Of a DNA stretch of 41,835 nt, positions 36,001 to 41,835 are shown one piece after another. The notes under the pieces were generated by a model. It was not told the origin of the DNA, searched no databases, and worked only from the letters and a program-made list of their open reading frames with translations. Positions within the stretch are counted from its first letter, which is position 1, and each line of letters opens with the position of its first letter. Source of the stretch: JBCDCB01 sp039182735 (GTDB taxonomy: Bacteria > Planctomycetota > Phycisphaerae > Phycisphaerales > UBA1924); assembly GCA_039182735.1 (NCBI GenBank), contig JBCDCB010000031.1:1-41835 (forward strand), given 5' to 3'. Made by a program: the position numbers and the translations under genes.

Positions 36001-36444
36001 CCCGTCGATGTGCTCCATCGCAAAGGCGTACCGCCCGTCATCGAAGTACTGGCCGTCGTAGACCGTGACGATCCCGGGGTGGCGCAGCGAGGCGATGATC
36101 TCCGCCTCGTGTTCGAGCCGCTGGCGCTGGCGTTCGGTTGCGGTGGCGCCGCGGAGGAGCACTTTGATCGCGACCTGACGCTTTGTGCGGAGTTGCATCG
36201 CGCGGTACACGATGCCGTGTCCGCCGCGATGGATCTCCTCCCCGACGCTGTAGCCCGGTATGGAATCGGGCGAGAGCGGGGCGTCTTCGACGCTTGGTGT
36301 GTGCGGCGCACTCGCCCGAAGGGCATCGGCGAGCGTGTTGAGGAAGCGGTTGTTCTCCCGGACCTCGTCCGCGGGCAGCCCTGCCGCGAGCACCTCGTTG
36401 ACATCGTCTTGCGGATGGTCGGACGGCTTCATGGCCTGTTTCAC
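33055..36444 (-). CDS. Transmembrane Ser/Thr protein kinase with extracytoplasmic WD40 propeller(s)
   Basis: A 1129-residue Hanks-type kinase. The kinase domain spans about residues 64-355: Gly loop IHRGGHGIVYRA, Lys94 in VAIK, HRDLKPANI (190-198), DFGIAK and ASPEQV. A membrane helix follows at about 384-405 (PASIIAGVIMMLAVVAISMTVLY). From about 480 to the end there are many WD40 repeats (LATGGHDGALRLW, ISGDRFGGVMLW, LASGSAGSDPEVRLW), enough for about two propellers. Kinases of this design are abundant in planctomycetes. The GTG at 36444 overlaps the sigma-factor stop as GTGA, which argues for translational coupling; an ATG at 36432 is an alternative. Targets cannot be named; the coupled sigma factor is the obvious candidate. 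Confidence 0.93.
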   Translation of the reverse strand: MKQAMKPSDHPQDDVNEVLAAGLPADEVRENNRFLNTLADALRASAPHTPSVEDAPLSPDSIPGYSVGEEIHRGGHGIVYRAMQLRTKRQVAIKVLLRGATATERQRQRLEHEAEIIASLRHPGIVTVYDGQYFDDGRYAFAMEHIDGQTLDRWAGDRPVVHRDQVVARLRLFNAICDAVAFAHRHGVIHRDLKPANILIDDLDNPHVLDFGIAKALQVDPGLPHTTSSEGSVEEDPSNALNASLITLPGEFAGTPAYASPEQVSGDPGTIDTRTDVYSLGVILYQLLTGRLPYPCTGPLSDVVRSIEHTVPNAPSQSSRWIDADLDAIVLRALEKDKELRYASVSALQDDVQRSLVGKAVEARSNSTWYVLRKSARRHRTPASIIAGVIMMLAVVAISMTVLYTQKRDAEATALGQLRMRELLHGRSEVTTGRYALGADLLWRAHLNSANVKETSEHALFGGAIGPLDSYWGLWELYSKHPRVATLQAHTDTIYDMAIAPDGSALATGGHDGALRLWRLPDLQLVAEHVFDNWVSSVSFSRDSRKLGALVGDQSQYLIFDARNGEHVSSIALEGDHLRSALPNEDWSTFVSTGYDDVVRVTSLDGAPKTELLPAQSGRAESIAFSPDGSLLVASRVEDPELDSARSTISVWAAPELELVAQTVRQRIVSGLLFAPDGDSVLWATNLAEIEQWDYARGVDPVGISRSTSRILQMEWIGDDNSTLITRDWDKSVRLIDLRGTEPVRNVAQSARVFRLLREENKPTKVFSATVDGQVTVWEPESQPYEVLSRGDHWGCHAVAISPDNRTLAFAGGIDGGPGVVLTPLDSGSERIELAGHTGRVSAIAFSSDGRYVSSASFDRTVMLWDAEDGSHLQTFTDHDERVSTVAFSPDSTTIAFAGDGGVIHVRDLDAGSVRTLEAEIKADHLGDLRRIPCVAFHPDGWRLAAAGTDGVVRLWDCKTGTLLREFTPNHGEIIRTICVSPDGTILASAGDDNAIVLTDLATGHHERLLAHPTDVFALAFEPEGRVLISGDRFGGVMLWDILERRQIAALPKHAELMMSIAVSPDGMRLASGSAGSDPEVRLWDLDTYSRHIAGNLEHHAKILTAELERKPPGLAAMRAWAAKVMQKQ

Positions 36445-37049
36445 TCTTCCGCGTGGTGCGCGTCGGTCAGTTGGGCGACGATCTCGCGCAGCCGCCGTGC
36501 GACGCGGTGCTTGACGCGGTAGACCTCGGCGACCGTGAGCCCATTGGTTTCGGCGACAGCAGCAGCCGAGAGACCTTCCAATGCAACCATTTCGAACGTA
36601 CGGATCGTGCTCTGCGCGATGCGTTCACTTTCGCACAGAACCTCCATGGCGCGTTTGAAGATGACCCGCCTTTCTTCCTCTTCCCACGCCTTTGTGAGTG
36701 TGTGGACGTCCGCGATGTTCATGAGGGCGGAATCGCTGCGATTCGCCCGGTGACGCGCAAGTCGACGGTGCGCATCAAGCACGCGGTGGCGGCAGATGCC
36801 GATGAGCCAGGCGCGCAAGCGGCCTCTTTCTCGGTTGTATCGTCCATCCAAGTAGTCGCGTGCAAACTGTGCGAGTGTCTCCTGGGCGACTTCCTCGGCA
36901 TCGTCTCGGCGGAGGCCCATGTGCATGCCAACGCCAACAAGGACGGGCCTGTAGCGGGCGTCGAACTCGCTCCACTCCGCCGTGTTCTGCGCGTCACCGA
37001 GCCGCTGGAGGAGCAGCGTCGTCGTCTTGGTGTGGATCGTCGCCTCCAA
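36441..37049 (-). CDS. ECF-type RNA polymerase sigma factor
   Basis: A 202-residue sigma factor of the extracytoplasmic-function class. Sigma region 2 is visible in WSEFDARYRPVLVGVGMHMGLRRDDAEEVAQETLAQFARDYL and RGRLRAWLIGICRHRVLDAHRR; region 4 in FEMVALEGLSAAAVAETNGLTVAEVYRVKHRVARRLREIV, a helix-turn-helix. GGAGG stands 5 bases before the ATG at 37049. No anti-sigma gene of the usual kind follows; instead the gene overlaps a membrane Ser/Thr kinase by 4 bases, an arrangement known for several planctomycete ECF groups in which phosphorylation is thought to replace anti-sigma control. It is divergent from a PTPGAV-CTERM gene, which may be one of its targets. Confidence 0.93.
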   Translation of the reverse strand: MEATIHTKTTTLLLQRLGDAQNTAEWSEFDARYRPVLVGVGMHMGLRRDDAEEVAQETLAQFARDYLDGRYNRERGRLRAWLIGICRHRVLDAHRRLARHRANRSDSALMNIADVHTLTKAWEEEERRVIFKRAMEVLCESERIAQSTIRTFEMVALEGLSAAAVAETNGLTVAEVYRVKHRVARRLREIVAQLTDAHHAEE

Positions 37050-37205
37050 GGAGTCTCCCCAATGAAGATACAGTGCATCAACCGGCGCTCAAGGCAAGAG
37101 CGTGCTGCGGTCTGGCGGCGTCTGGACCGCCTCGCGGGCCAGTTTGAGAATTCTTCGCGAGGGAACCGCGAGATTCGCGCCCGCCGGCCGCATCTATGGC
37201 AGAGC

Positions 37206-37222
37206 GGCGGGGATGTCCCGCC
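37206..37222. promoter_or_regulatory. Small inverted repeat before the PTPGAV-CTERM gene
   Basis: GGCGGG, GATGT, CCCGCC: perfect 6-base arms ending 32 bases before the start codon at 37255, in the divergent region shared with the sigma factor. In a GC-rich genome such repeats arise by chance, so the role is uncertain. Confidence 0.25.
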
Positions 37223-37254
37223 CAGAACCTGCCAATCGACAGAAGGATGACGCC

Positions 37255-37890
37255 ATGAAGACCTCCACGCCTCACATCGTGCTGGCTCCCCTTTTTCTTG
37301 CAGCCAGCGGCGTCGCGAACGCCGGAATGACCGAAGAGACCTTCAACTGCGGCCCGGCGTTCTTCGACCCGCACACACCCTTCTTTATCGATGACGACCA
37401 GCGGCGGTCACGCCAGCGATTCCCGACCCAGAACCCAAATCCGATCGTGGGTCTTCGCATCGACATCGAGTACATCGAGCGCGACGAGTTCGGTGGCCCC
37501 GCCCCGGACCCCACGGGATGGGCATCCGATCTCGGTGTGATCCTCGACTTCGACGGCGTTCGCTACGGATTCGGAGGCTCACGGGGCAATCTCGGCGAAC
37601 TCGCGGGCGGATACTCGCTGGGCGAAGCGATCGGTGTGGTCGATTTCTATGACACGTGGGACTTCGACGGCCCCGTCTCGAACGAGCCCGGCTTCTACAC
37701 GCACGAGTTCGATCTTCCGTTCCCGATCGGGAAGGCCGCCGAACTCCGGGTTTTCTTGACCGATACGTGGAACGGGAACACCGAATACCGCACGCTGAAC
37801 GTGACGACCATCAAGGTGCCGACTCCCGGTGCTGTCGCGACGTTGGGTCTCGCTGGCATCGCCGCAACGAGGCGCCACCGAAAGGACTGA
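37255..37890 (+). CDS. Secreted PEP-CTERM-like protein (PTPGAV type)
   Basis: A 211-residue exported protein. The signal peptide is MKTSTPHIVLAPLFLAASGVANA; the mature domain is rich in Asp, Phe, Tyr and Gly (LGVILDFDGVRYGFGGSRGN, GVVDFYDTWDFDG) and may be a beta-sandwich. The end is VPTPGAVATLGLAGIAATRRHRKD, the same sorting signal as the protein at 21929-22504. AAGGA lies 8 bases before the ATG. Upstream extension of the frame is Arg-rich and has no ribosome site. It is divergent from the ECF sigma-kinase pair. The molecular function is unknown. Confidence 0.85.
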   Translation: MKTSTPHIVLAPLFLAASGVANAGMTEETFNCGPAFFDPHTPFFIDDDQRRSRQRFPTQNPNPIVGLRIDIEYIERDEFGGPAPDPTGWASDLGVILDFDGVRYGFGGSRGNLGELAGGYSLGEAIGVVDFYDTWDFDGPVSNEPGFYTHEFDLPFPIGKAAELRVFLTDTWNGNTEYRTLNVTTIKVPTPGAVATLGLAGIAATRRHRKD

Positions 37891-37979
37891 CTCCCGTTTC
37901 CAAAGGCCCGATGCTTCGCGCTCCATACGACCCGCGTGTCGAGCCGGCTCGCGGGGATGTTGGTGACGTGGCTGAGCAT

Positions 37980-38855
37980 TCAGCCAGCGTCCGAAGCGTC
38001 CGGTTCGGGTCGTAGCCAGCGCAGGCGCGACGCGATCCCGATGTCCAGCAAGTCGTCCGGCAGGTGGGCGTCGTACTTCCGTTGTGCCTTTTCCGGAACG
38101 AACGCCGCCGCACTCAGCAGATCGGGTTCTTGATCGCGCCAACGTTTGAGAGCCTCAATGAGATCGCGCTCCGAGCACTTGCACCGGAGGGCAACTCCGC
38201 TGACCGGCGACACGTCGATACCGACAGACTCGAGAAGCGCTTGGCAGGTCATCACTTCCACAGTCCCCCACCACGTGATCCAGAGCGTTTCCCTTTCGGA
38301 CTTCTTGATGCGGCGTCGTTCGGCGATGCGGTGTTCGCGCGCGAACATGCGAGCTTCAGTGAGTGTTCGGTGCGCGGTTCGATCGAGATAGGCGATCGGC
38401 TCGTCACTCGCGAGGACCCGGCGCATGCGTTCGACGACCTCGTGGTGGATATCGCCCCCCGCACTTATGAACAGCGGGCGTTTCCGACGGCCGGCGGGCT
38501 GGACATGGATCTCGTGGCGATCGTGATCGATACCGCTGACCTGCCAGCTTCTGGCCGCAAACACGATGTGATCGCCGTCTTTGGGGAGCCCGGCAAGGGG
38601 CAGTGTCCCGAGCATGCGCCGAGCGGCGAGCACGGCGTATTCGACCTTTGATGCAAAGGCGGCGTAGAAGTCTTGCCGCGAGCGCAGCCGCTCACCGAAG
38701 AGCCCGAGAATGAGCTTGCCATCCGCGCCCTGTTCGATGATGTCGGTCGTGCCCAGTGCTCGAAGCAACCGTTCAAAGAGTTCGGGCGGCAAACCTCGGA
38801 ACGCGCCGTTTTGACAGAGGATGTCGTAGAGGTCGGCCGACGCGAGTCCACCTCG
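37980..38855 (-). pseudogene. Remnant of an Lhr-like DEAD/DEAH helicase (C-terminal domain only)
   Basis: An open frame of 291 codons without a proper start; it begins just after a TGA at 38858-38856. It matches the C-terminal accessory domain of Lhr-like helicases found beside TerB_N genes: DLYDILCQNGAFRGLPPELFERLLRALG, LILGLFGERL, DFYAAF, HIVFAARSWQVSGID, GGDIHHEVVERMRRVL, LTEARMF, and the end RKYDAHLPDDLLDIGIASRL. Both helicase motor domains (Walker A, DEAH, motif VI) are missing. The coding frame is shifted relative to the TerB_N gene that reads into it. The simplest reading is a deletion that removed the end of the TerB gene and most of the helicase gene. A short translated form from an internal TTG at 38792 cannot be excluded but would have no ATPase. 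Confidence 0.8.
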
Positions 38856-40318
38856 TCATCGTCGAGCCCGGGAAGGACCGCGATCGGATCATCCCATCCG
38901 TATCGGATCGGCGTGATGCGCGCATCGGGCACGATCCCGTAGCCCGTGTGTTCCAGCGTTGTCGCGACCTTCCGGCTCTGCGTCGCTGTGAGCTTGGGTC
39001 GGCGTTCGATTCCGATCATCTCTGCAAAGTGCCCCGCCGGAACCATCGCGGTTGCCGTGACGCCGGCCCCGTCGTCCTCGCTGGTGTCGTCGCCCGTATC
39101 CTGCGTGAGGATCTCGACCACGGACCCGGTCAGCGGGTGATCGACGTCCACCCGCAGTTCCTCGGGCATGGCCTCCCAGGCATCGACACTCAGCGTCTCG
39201 CCATCGACCGAGCCCGAGACCCGGGAAAGCTTGCGGAGGTCCGCAACGCATGAGTTCCAGAGATCCGGGAGTTTCTTGAACTGACTCTTGATGCCCATCG
39301 GGTTCGGCACCCGCATCCGCGCTTCTTCGAGCCCGCCGCTCGCAGGCCGATACGTGTGCCACGCCTGCCGCTTCGAGACCCTGAGCGATACACCTTCACC
39401 GCCAAATGCATCGAGATAACGCGTCTCGAACAGCTCGTTGAACTCTTCCGGCACACGCTTCGTCACGACGCTCCGCTGTGCCGCCGGATCGGCCGCGGCG
39501 ATCTGCCTCGCGATCGAAGCAGGAAGCGGACGCTCCTTCGCGACGAGCCACGCGAGCGGGGCGGTCAGCAACTCGGGCGTCCATCGCTCGGTCAAACGCT
39601 CAACGAGTCCGAAGGCGCTCGCATCAAACAGGTTGGGAGTCCGTGCGATCTCGAACCACAACAAGCCGGTGCTGTAGTTTCGGAACGAGCGTCCTTCGCT
39701 CGTCGCTCGCCTCGGTTCGTCCAGCTTCCGAAGCCGGACGATCTCTTGAAGACCCCACGTCCGATCGGCCTCATCGACCAGCAATCGGCGTTCGATCCCG
39801 TAGAAGTACAGGAACAGGTAGCCGTCGTTGGGTGGGAGCGACGAGCGGTTCGCAGACAGCCACGACAGGTACTCGAACCGGTGCTCGGGTTCGATACGCG
39901 CGTACCACGGCCAGTACCGCATCTCGGACATCGCGTCGTGCGGCCGCCGGACCGGCGCGTGCAGGAGGATCTCCGACGGATCGCTCGCACGCAGGTAGCC
40001 GTTGTCAACATCCGAAGAGGCATAGACGCACGGTCCATTGAGCTTGAACCCGCCGACTTCGAGCTCCGAGTCCTGGCCAAACCACCGCATGTCGAAGCGA
40101 GGTGTTGCCCTTGGAAGCCGAGCGCGAACCGGAGCAGAAGCCGCTCGTGATCGATCCTCAGTTGATATGAGCCCCGGATCAGTGTCTGATGAAGCGGGTC
40201 GCGCCTCGCTGTCGATGCTGCCGGCGTCTGATCGCTTGAGATCGGAGCGTATCACCCGGACGCCGACGACCACCGCCACCAGAATGATGAGTCCGCTGAC
40301 CGCAAAGACCCAGGCCAT
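38465..40318 (-). CDS. Membrane-anchored TerB_N-domain protein, truncated and carrying an out-of-frame tail
   Basis: 617 codons from ATG 40318 (GGGAG 6 bases upstream). The N-terminal helix AWVFAVSGLIILVAVVVGVRVI anchors it in the membrane. A TerB_N domain follows: MRWFGQDSELEVGGFKLNGPCVYAS, YWPWYARIEPEHRFEYLSWLSANR, and GYLFLYFYGIERRLLVD. A middle region resembles the TerB-associated segment up to EHTGYGIVPDARITPIRYGWDDPIAVLPG. From about residue 487 the sequence becomes Ser/Arg/Pro-rich with no family match, because it reads a helicase remnant in the wrong frame. The TerB metal-binding helices and TerB_C are missing. TerB_N proteins with an ATPase and an Lhr-like helicase are predicted to act in phage or DNA-damage response. 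This copy is probably dead. Confidence 0.82.
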   Translation of the reverse strand: MAWVFAVSGLIILVAVVVGVRVIRSDLKRSDAGSIDSEARPASSDTDPGLISTEDRSRAASAPVRARLPRATPRFDMRWFGQDSELEVGGFKLNGPCVYASSDVDNGYLRASDPSEILLHAPVRRPHDAMSEMRYWPWYARIEPEHRFEYLSWLSANRSSLPPNDGYLFLYFYGIERRLLVDEADRTWGLQEIVRLRKLDEPRRATSEGRSFRNYSTGLLWFEIARTPNLFDASAFGLVERLTERWTPELLTAPLAWLVAKERPLPASIARQIAAADPAAQRSVVTKRVPEEFNELFETRYLDAFGGEGVSLRVSKRQAWHTYRPASGGLEEARMRVPNPMGIKSQFKKLPDLWNSCVADLRKLSRVSGSVDGETLSVDAWEAMPEELRVDVDHPLTGSVVEILTQDTGDDTSEDDGAGVTATAMVPAGHFAEMIGIERRPKLTATQSRKVATTLEHTGYGIVPDARITPIRYGWDDPIAVLPGLDDDEVDSRRPTSTTSSVKTARSEVCRPNSLNGCFEHWARPTSSNRARMASSFSGSSVSGCARGKTSTPPLHQRSNTPCSPLGACSGHCPLPGSPKTAITSCLRPEAGRSAVSITIATRSMSSPPAVGNARCS

Positions 40319-40702
40319 AGGCAACTCCCTACGTGGCTCGCAGCGTATCGACCTTTCTAGTTGGAATCGATGGGCCGGCTCCGCACTTGGCATTTGGGAC
40401 GTTGCAAGCCTGTTCACCGATGCAAACTGGTCTTCAAGGCTCATGTCCGGTCTGTATCAATGTTCGATCGCTCTGCTCGCCGATTACCACCGCTTCCGGC
40501 ATCGAGTCGTGGGTGAACATTCGTGTACCCCGCCTGCGTGCTCGCTCGGTTCAAGCGGCCGTCGGCGACGGGTAACGCGGACGGGAGCAACGGGTACGAC
40601 TTCGGGAACGTGCGTGGGTACGCCGGGAACTCGCTTTACGATTCGTATTCGTGTTGTTTCGGACCACACTTGGAACACCGTGCGTCCGAGCGCAAAAGAA
40701 AC
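40319..40702. other. Region upstream of the TerB_N gene
   Basis: About 385 bases between the TerB_N start and the terminator hairpin. It should carry the TerB_N promoter (minus strand), but no convincing -35/-10 pair stood out. Frames open here on both strands lack ribosome sites and family features. Confidence 0.55.
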
Positions 40703-40725
40703 GCCCCTCAGGAATCCTGAGGGGC
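40703..40725 (-). terminator. Intrinsic terminator for the TPR gene transcript
   Basis: GCCCCTCAGG, loop AAT, CCTGAGGGGC: a perfect 10-bp GC-rich stem with a 3-base loop. On the minus strand it is followed by GTTTCTTTTGC, a good T run, so it ends transcription coming from the TPR gene (stop at 41004) and the possible peptide gene between. It also shields the TerB_N gene downstream. On the plus strand the following ATTCTTCC is weaker. Confidence 0.82.
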
Positions 40726-40804
40726 ATTCTTCCACACGAAGCGGAGAGGGGGGGATTCTCGACGAACAGTTGGCCGGATCCCCGCTCGCGGATCAGAAGT
40801 GCTG

Positions 40805-40960
40805 TTAGTGCTTATCCACCAAGCAGATAGCAATTCCGGCTGGTTGCCGAGAGTTGCCGGTGTTTGCTGCACCTGGAGCGCGGAAGTGGAACACATCGTG
40901 GAACACCGCCGGAGGTGCCTGAATGATGGTCCGCTCCTTCGGCGCTGGTGAACCTCCCAT
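40805..40960 (-). CDS. Possible small protein of 51 residues after the TPR gene
   Basis: An open frame from ATG 40960 to TAA, 43 bases after the TPR stop and upstream of the strong terminator, so it lies inside the same transcript. The product is MGGSPAPKERTIIQAPP, then AVFHDVFHFRAPGAANTGN, then SRQPAGIAICLVDKH. There is no clear ribosome site, and third positions are less GC-rich than in neighbours. It matches nothing I know. It is listed because the stretch between a gene and its terminator is otherwise unexplained. Confidence 0.3.
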   Translation of the reverse strand: MGGSPAPKERTIIQAPPAVFHDVFHFRAPGAANTGNSRQPAGIAICLVDKH

Positions 40961-41003
40961 CCGGCTTCGTGCGCACGCCGAAGCGACCTCGCTGGTACGA
41001 GTC

Positions 41004-41835
41004 CTAACCGTCGTCGGGCTGATCACCAGATTCCGGCTGCGCGCTCCGCAGCGACTCAATCATCTTGTCGAGCACCTCACGCGGTATGCCGGCTTCGGTG
41101 ACGATCGTGATCATCCCTTCTCGCTCGGATTCCCGCGCGAGGAGGATGGACTTCGCGGCATCTAGAATCGAACGCAGTGAGGTGTGCTGATCATTGGTCT
41201 TCGCGAAGCTCCCCGCGGCACGGGCGAAGTACGAGACGGACGCTGGCAAGTCTTCGCGCGCCTTTGCGAGCAGGCCGAGCTGTGCGTATGTGATCGCGGC
41301 TCCGTGCTGATCGCCGAGGCGTTCGTTGATCTCGAGCGACTTCTTGTACCAAGCCTCGGCCGCGTCGAGGTCACGGCGTTCTTGGGACACAACCCCGAGC
41401 TGGTGATAGGAGATCGAGTTCGTCGGCTCATCACCGAGACGCTCGCTGATCTTAAGAGAACACATGTAGTGGTATTCTGCAGATTCGAGGCATTTGACAA
41501 CCAGGGCGAGATTCGCGAGTTGCCCATGGGTTAGCGCCGCGCCACGCTCGTCACCGAGGCGTTCGCTGATCTCCAGCGCTTTCTTATACCACTCCTCGGC
41601 CGCGTCGAGGTCACGGCGTTCCTCGGCCACGCTCCCGAGCTGGTGGTAGGTGGTCGCGGCTCCGTGCTCGTTGCCGAGGCGTTCTTCTATCTCCAGCGAC
41701 TTCTTGTACCACCCCTCGGCCGCGTCGAAGTCACGGCGTTCCTCGGCTACCCTCCCGAGTTGGTGATACGTGTTGGCGGCTCCGTGCTCGTCGCCGAGAC
41801 GTTCCTTGATCTCGAGCGACTTGGTGTACCACCCC
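41004..41835 (-). CDS. Tetratricopeptide-repeat protein, C-terminal part (5' end outside window)
   Basis: About 277 codons of a protein that continues beyond the window; the frame stays open to the last base. It contains TPR units of about 40 residues with nearly the same sequence: WYKKSLEIEERLGNEHGAA, TTYHQLGSVAEERRDLDAAE, and close copies, five or six in all. The last units are more divergent (SVSYFARAAGSFAKTNDQH), and the C-terminal helix ends ESGDQPDDG. Such high-identity arrays occur in large TPR scaffolds, including bacterial NLR-like and CHAT-protease-linked proteins. The effector domain, if any, would be in the missing N-terminal part. Transcription probably ends at the hairpin at 40703-40725. 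Confidence 0.88.
   Translation of the reverse strand, partial: GWYTKSLEIKERLGDEHGAANTYHQLGRVAEERRDFDAAEGWYKKSLEIEERLGNEHGAATTYHQLGSVAEERRDLDAAEEWYKKALEISERLGDERGAALTHGQLANLALVVKCLESAEYHYMCSLKISERLGDEPTNSISYHQLGVVSQERRDLDAAEAWYKKSLEINERLGDQHGAAITYAQLGLLAKAREDLPASVSYFARAAGSFAKTNDQHTSLRSILDAAKSILLARESEREGMITIVTEAGIPREVLDKMIESLRSAQPESGDQPDDG
41210..41835 (-). repeat. Tandem 120-bp repeats within the TPR gene
   Basis: The coding DNA repeats with a period of about 120 bases; the plus-strand words GGCCGCGTCGA(G/A)GTCACGGCG and GCGACTTCTTGTACCA recur at each unit. Identity between neighbours near the window end is high, which indicates recent duplication or gene conversion. Confidence 0.85.

Noticed and set aside
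37065..37092. Minus-strand promoter TTGAGC-16-TATCTT for the ECF sigma gene
   Set aside because: The start it implies would leave a leader of about 9 bases that cuts into the ribosome site, so it is probably chance.
38465..38860. The C-terminal 130 residues of the TerB_N frame as a genuine novel domain
   Set aside because: The same DNA encodes a clear helicase C-terminal domain in another frame, so this tail is out-of-frame translation.

Overview
The window is about 41.8 kb of high-GC bacterial chromosome. It most likely comes from a planctomycete of the class Phycisphaerae. The signs are three secreted proteins ending in a PEP-CTERM-like tail of the 'PTPGAV/PSPGAA - hydrophobic - Arg-rich' kind, an ECF sigma factor coupled to a WD40 Ser/Thr kinase, and very strong GC3 bias that leaves long empty shadow frames on the other strand. 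This placement is inferred from gene content; there is no rRNA or marker gene to fix it. No rRNA, tRNA, CRISPR array or complete insertion sequence was seen.

Bases 1-21,900 are mostly core genome. In order: the C-terminal end of ClpX; a MarR regulator and the RND efflux pair it probably controls (adaptor and permease); a minus-strand pair made of a ParA ATPase with a C-terminal glycogen-binding-like (CBM48/AMPK) domain and an unknown partner; AroB; a Doc/antitoxin pair; GuaA; a small HEAT lipoprotein; an RsbW-like kinase, a STAS antagonist and an MlaE permease in one run; a UbiA-family prenyltransferase; RibH-NusB-FtsY; a GAF-SpoIIE phosphatase that could complete the RsbW/STAS partner switch; and PEP carboxylase.

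Bases 21,900-33,000 are accessory and hold the most unusual material. Two minus-strand PEP-CTERM-like proteins come first; one has a good sigma70-type promoter followed by a perfect 21-bp palindrome. Next is a four-gene minus-strand operon: two paralogous secreted proteins made of about 30-35 Cys-Thr hexapeptide repeats with a Cys-hydrophobic-Arg C-terminal tail, followed by two large multi-pass membrane proteins that each carry glutamine-amidotransferase-like domains with a shared GDHTD motif. The Cys spacing is nearly identical in the two repeat proteins, so the repeats look structural rather than low-complexity drift. The operon leader carries an inverted repeat with the same TGAGAC/GTCTCA half-sites as the 21-bp palindrome. 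This is the best candidate in the window for an undescribed surface or envelope system.

Bases 33,000-41,835 hold a WD40 Ser/Thr kinase translationally coupled to its ECF sigma factor, a divergent PTPGAV-CTERM protein, the wreck of a TerB_N/Lhr-like helicase locus (an apparent deletion has joined the first part of the TerB gene out of frame to the last part of the helicase gene), a strong intrinsic terminator, a possible small peptide gene, and the C-terminal part of a TPR protein with nearly identical repeats that runs off the window.
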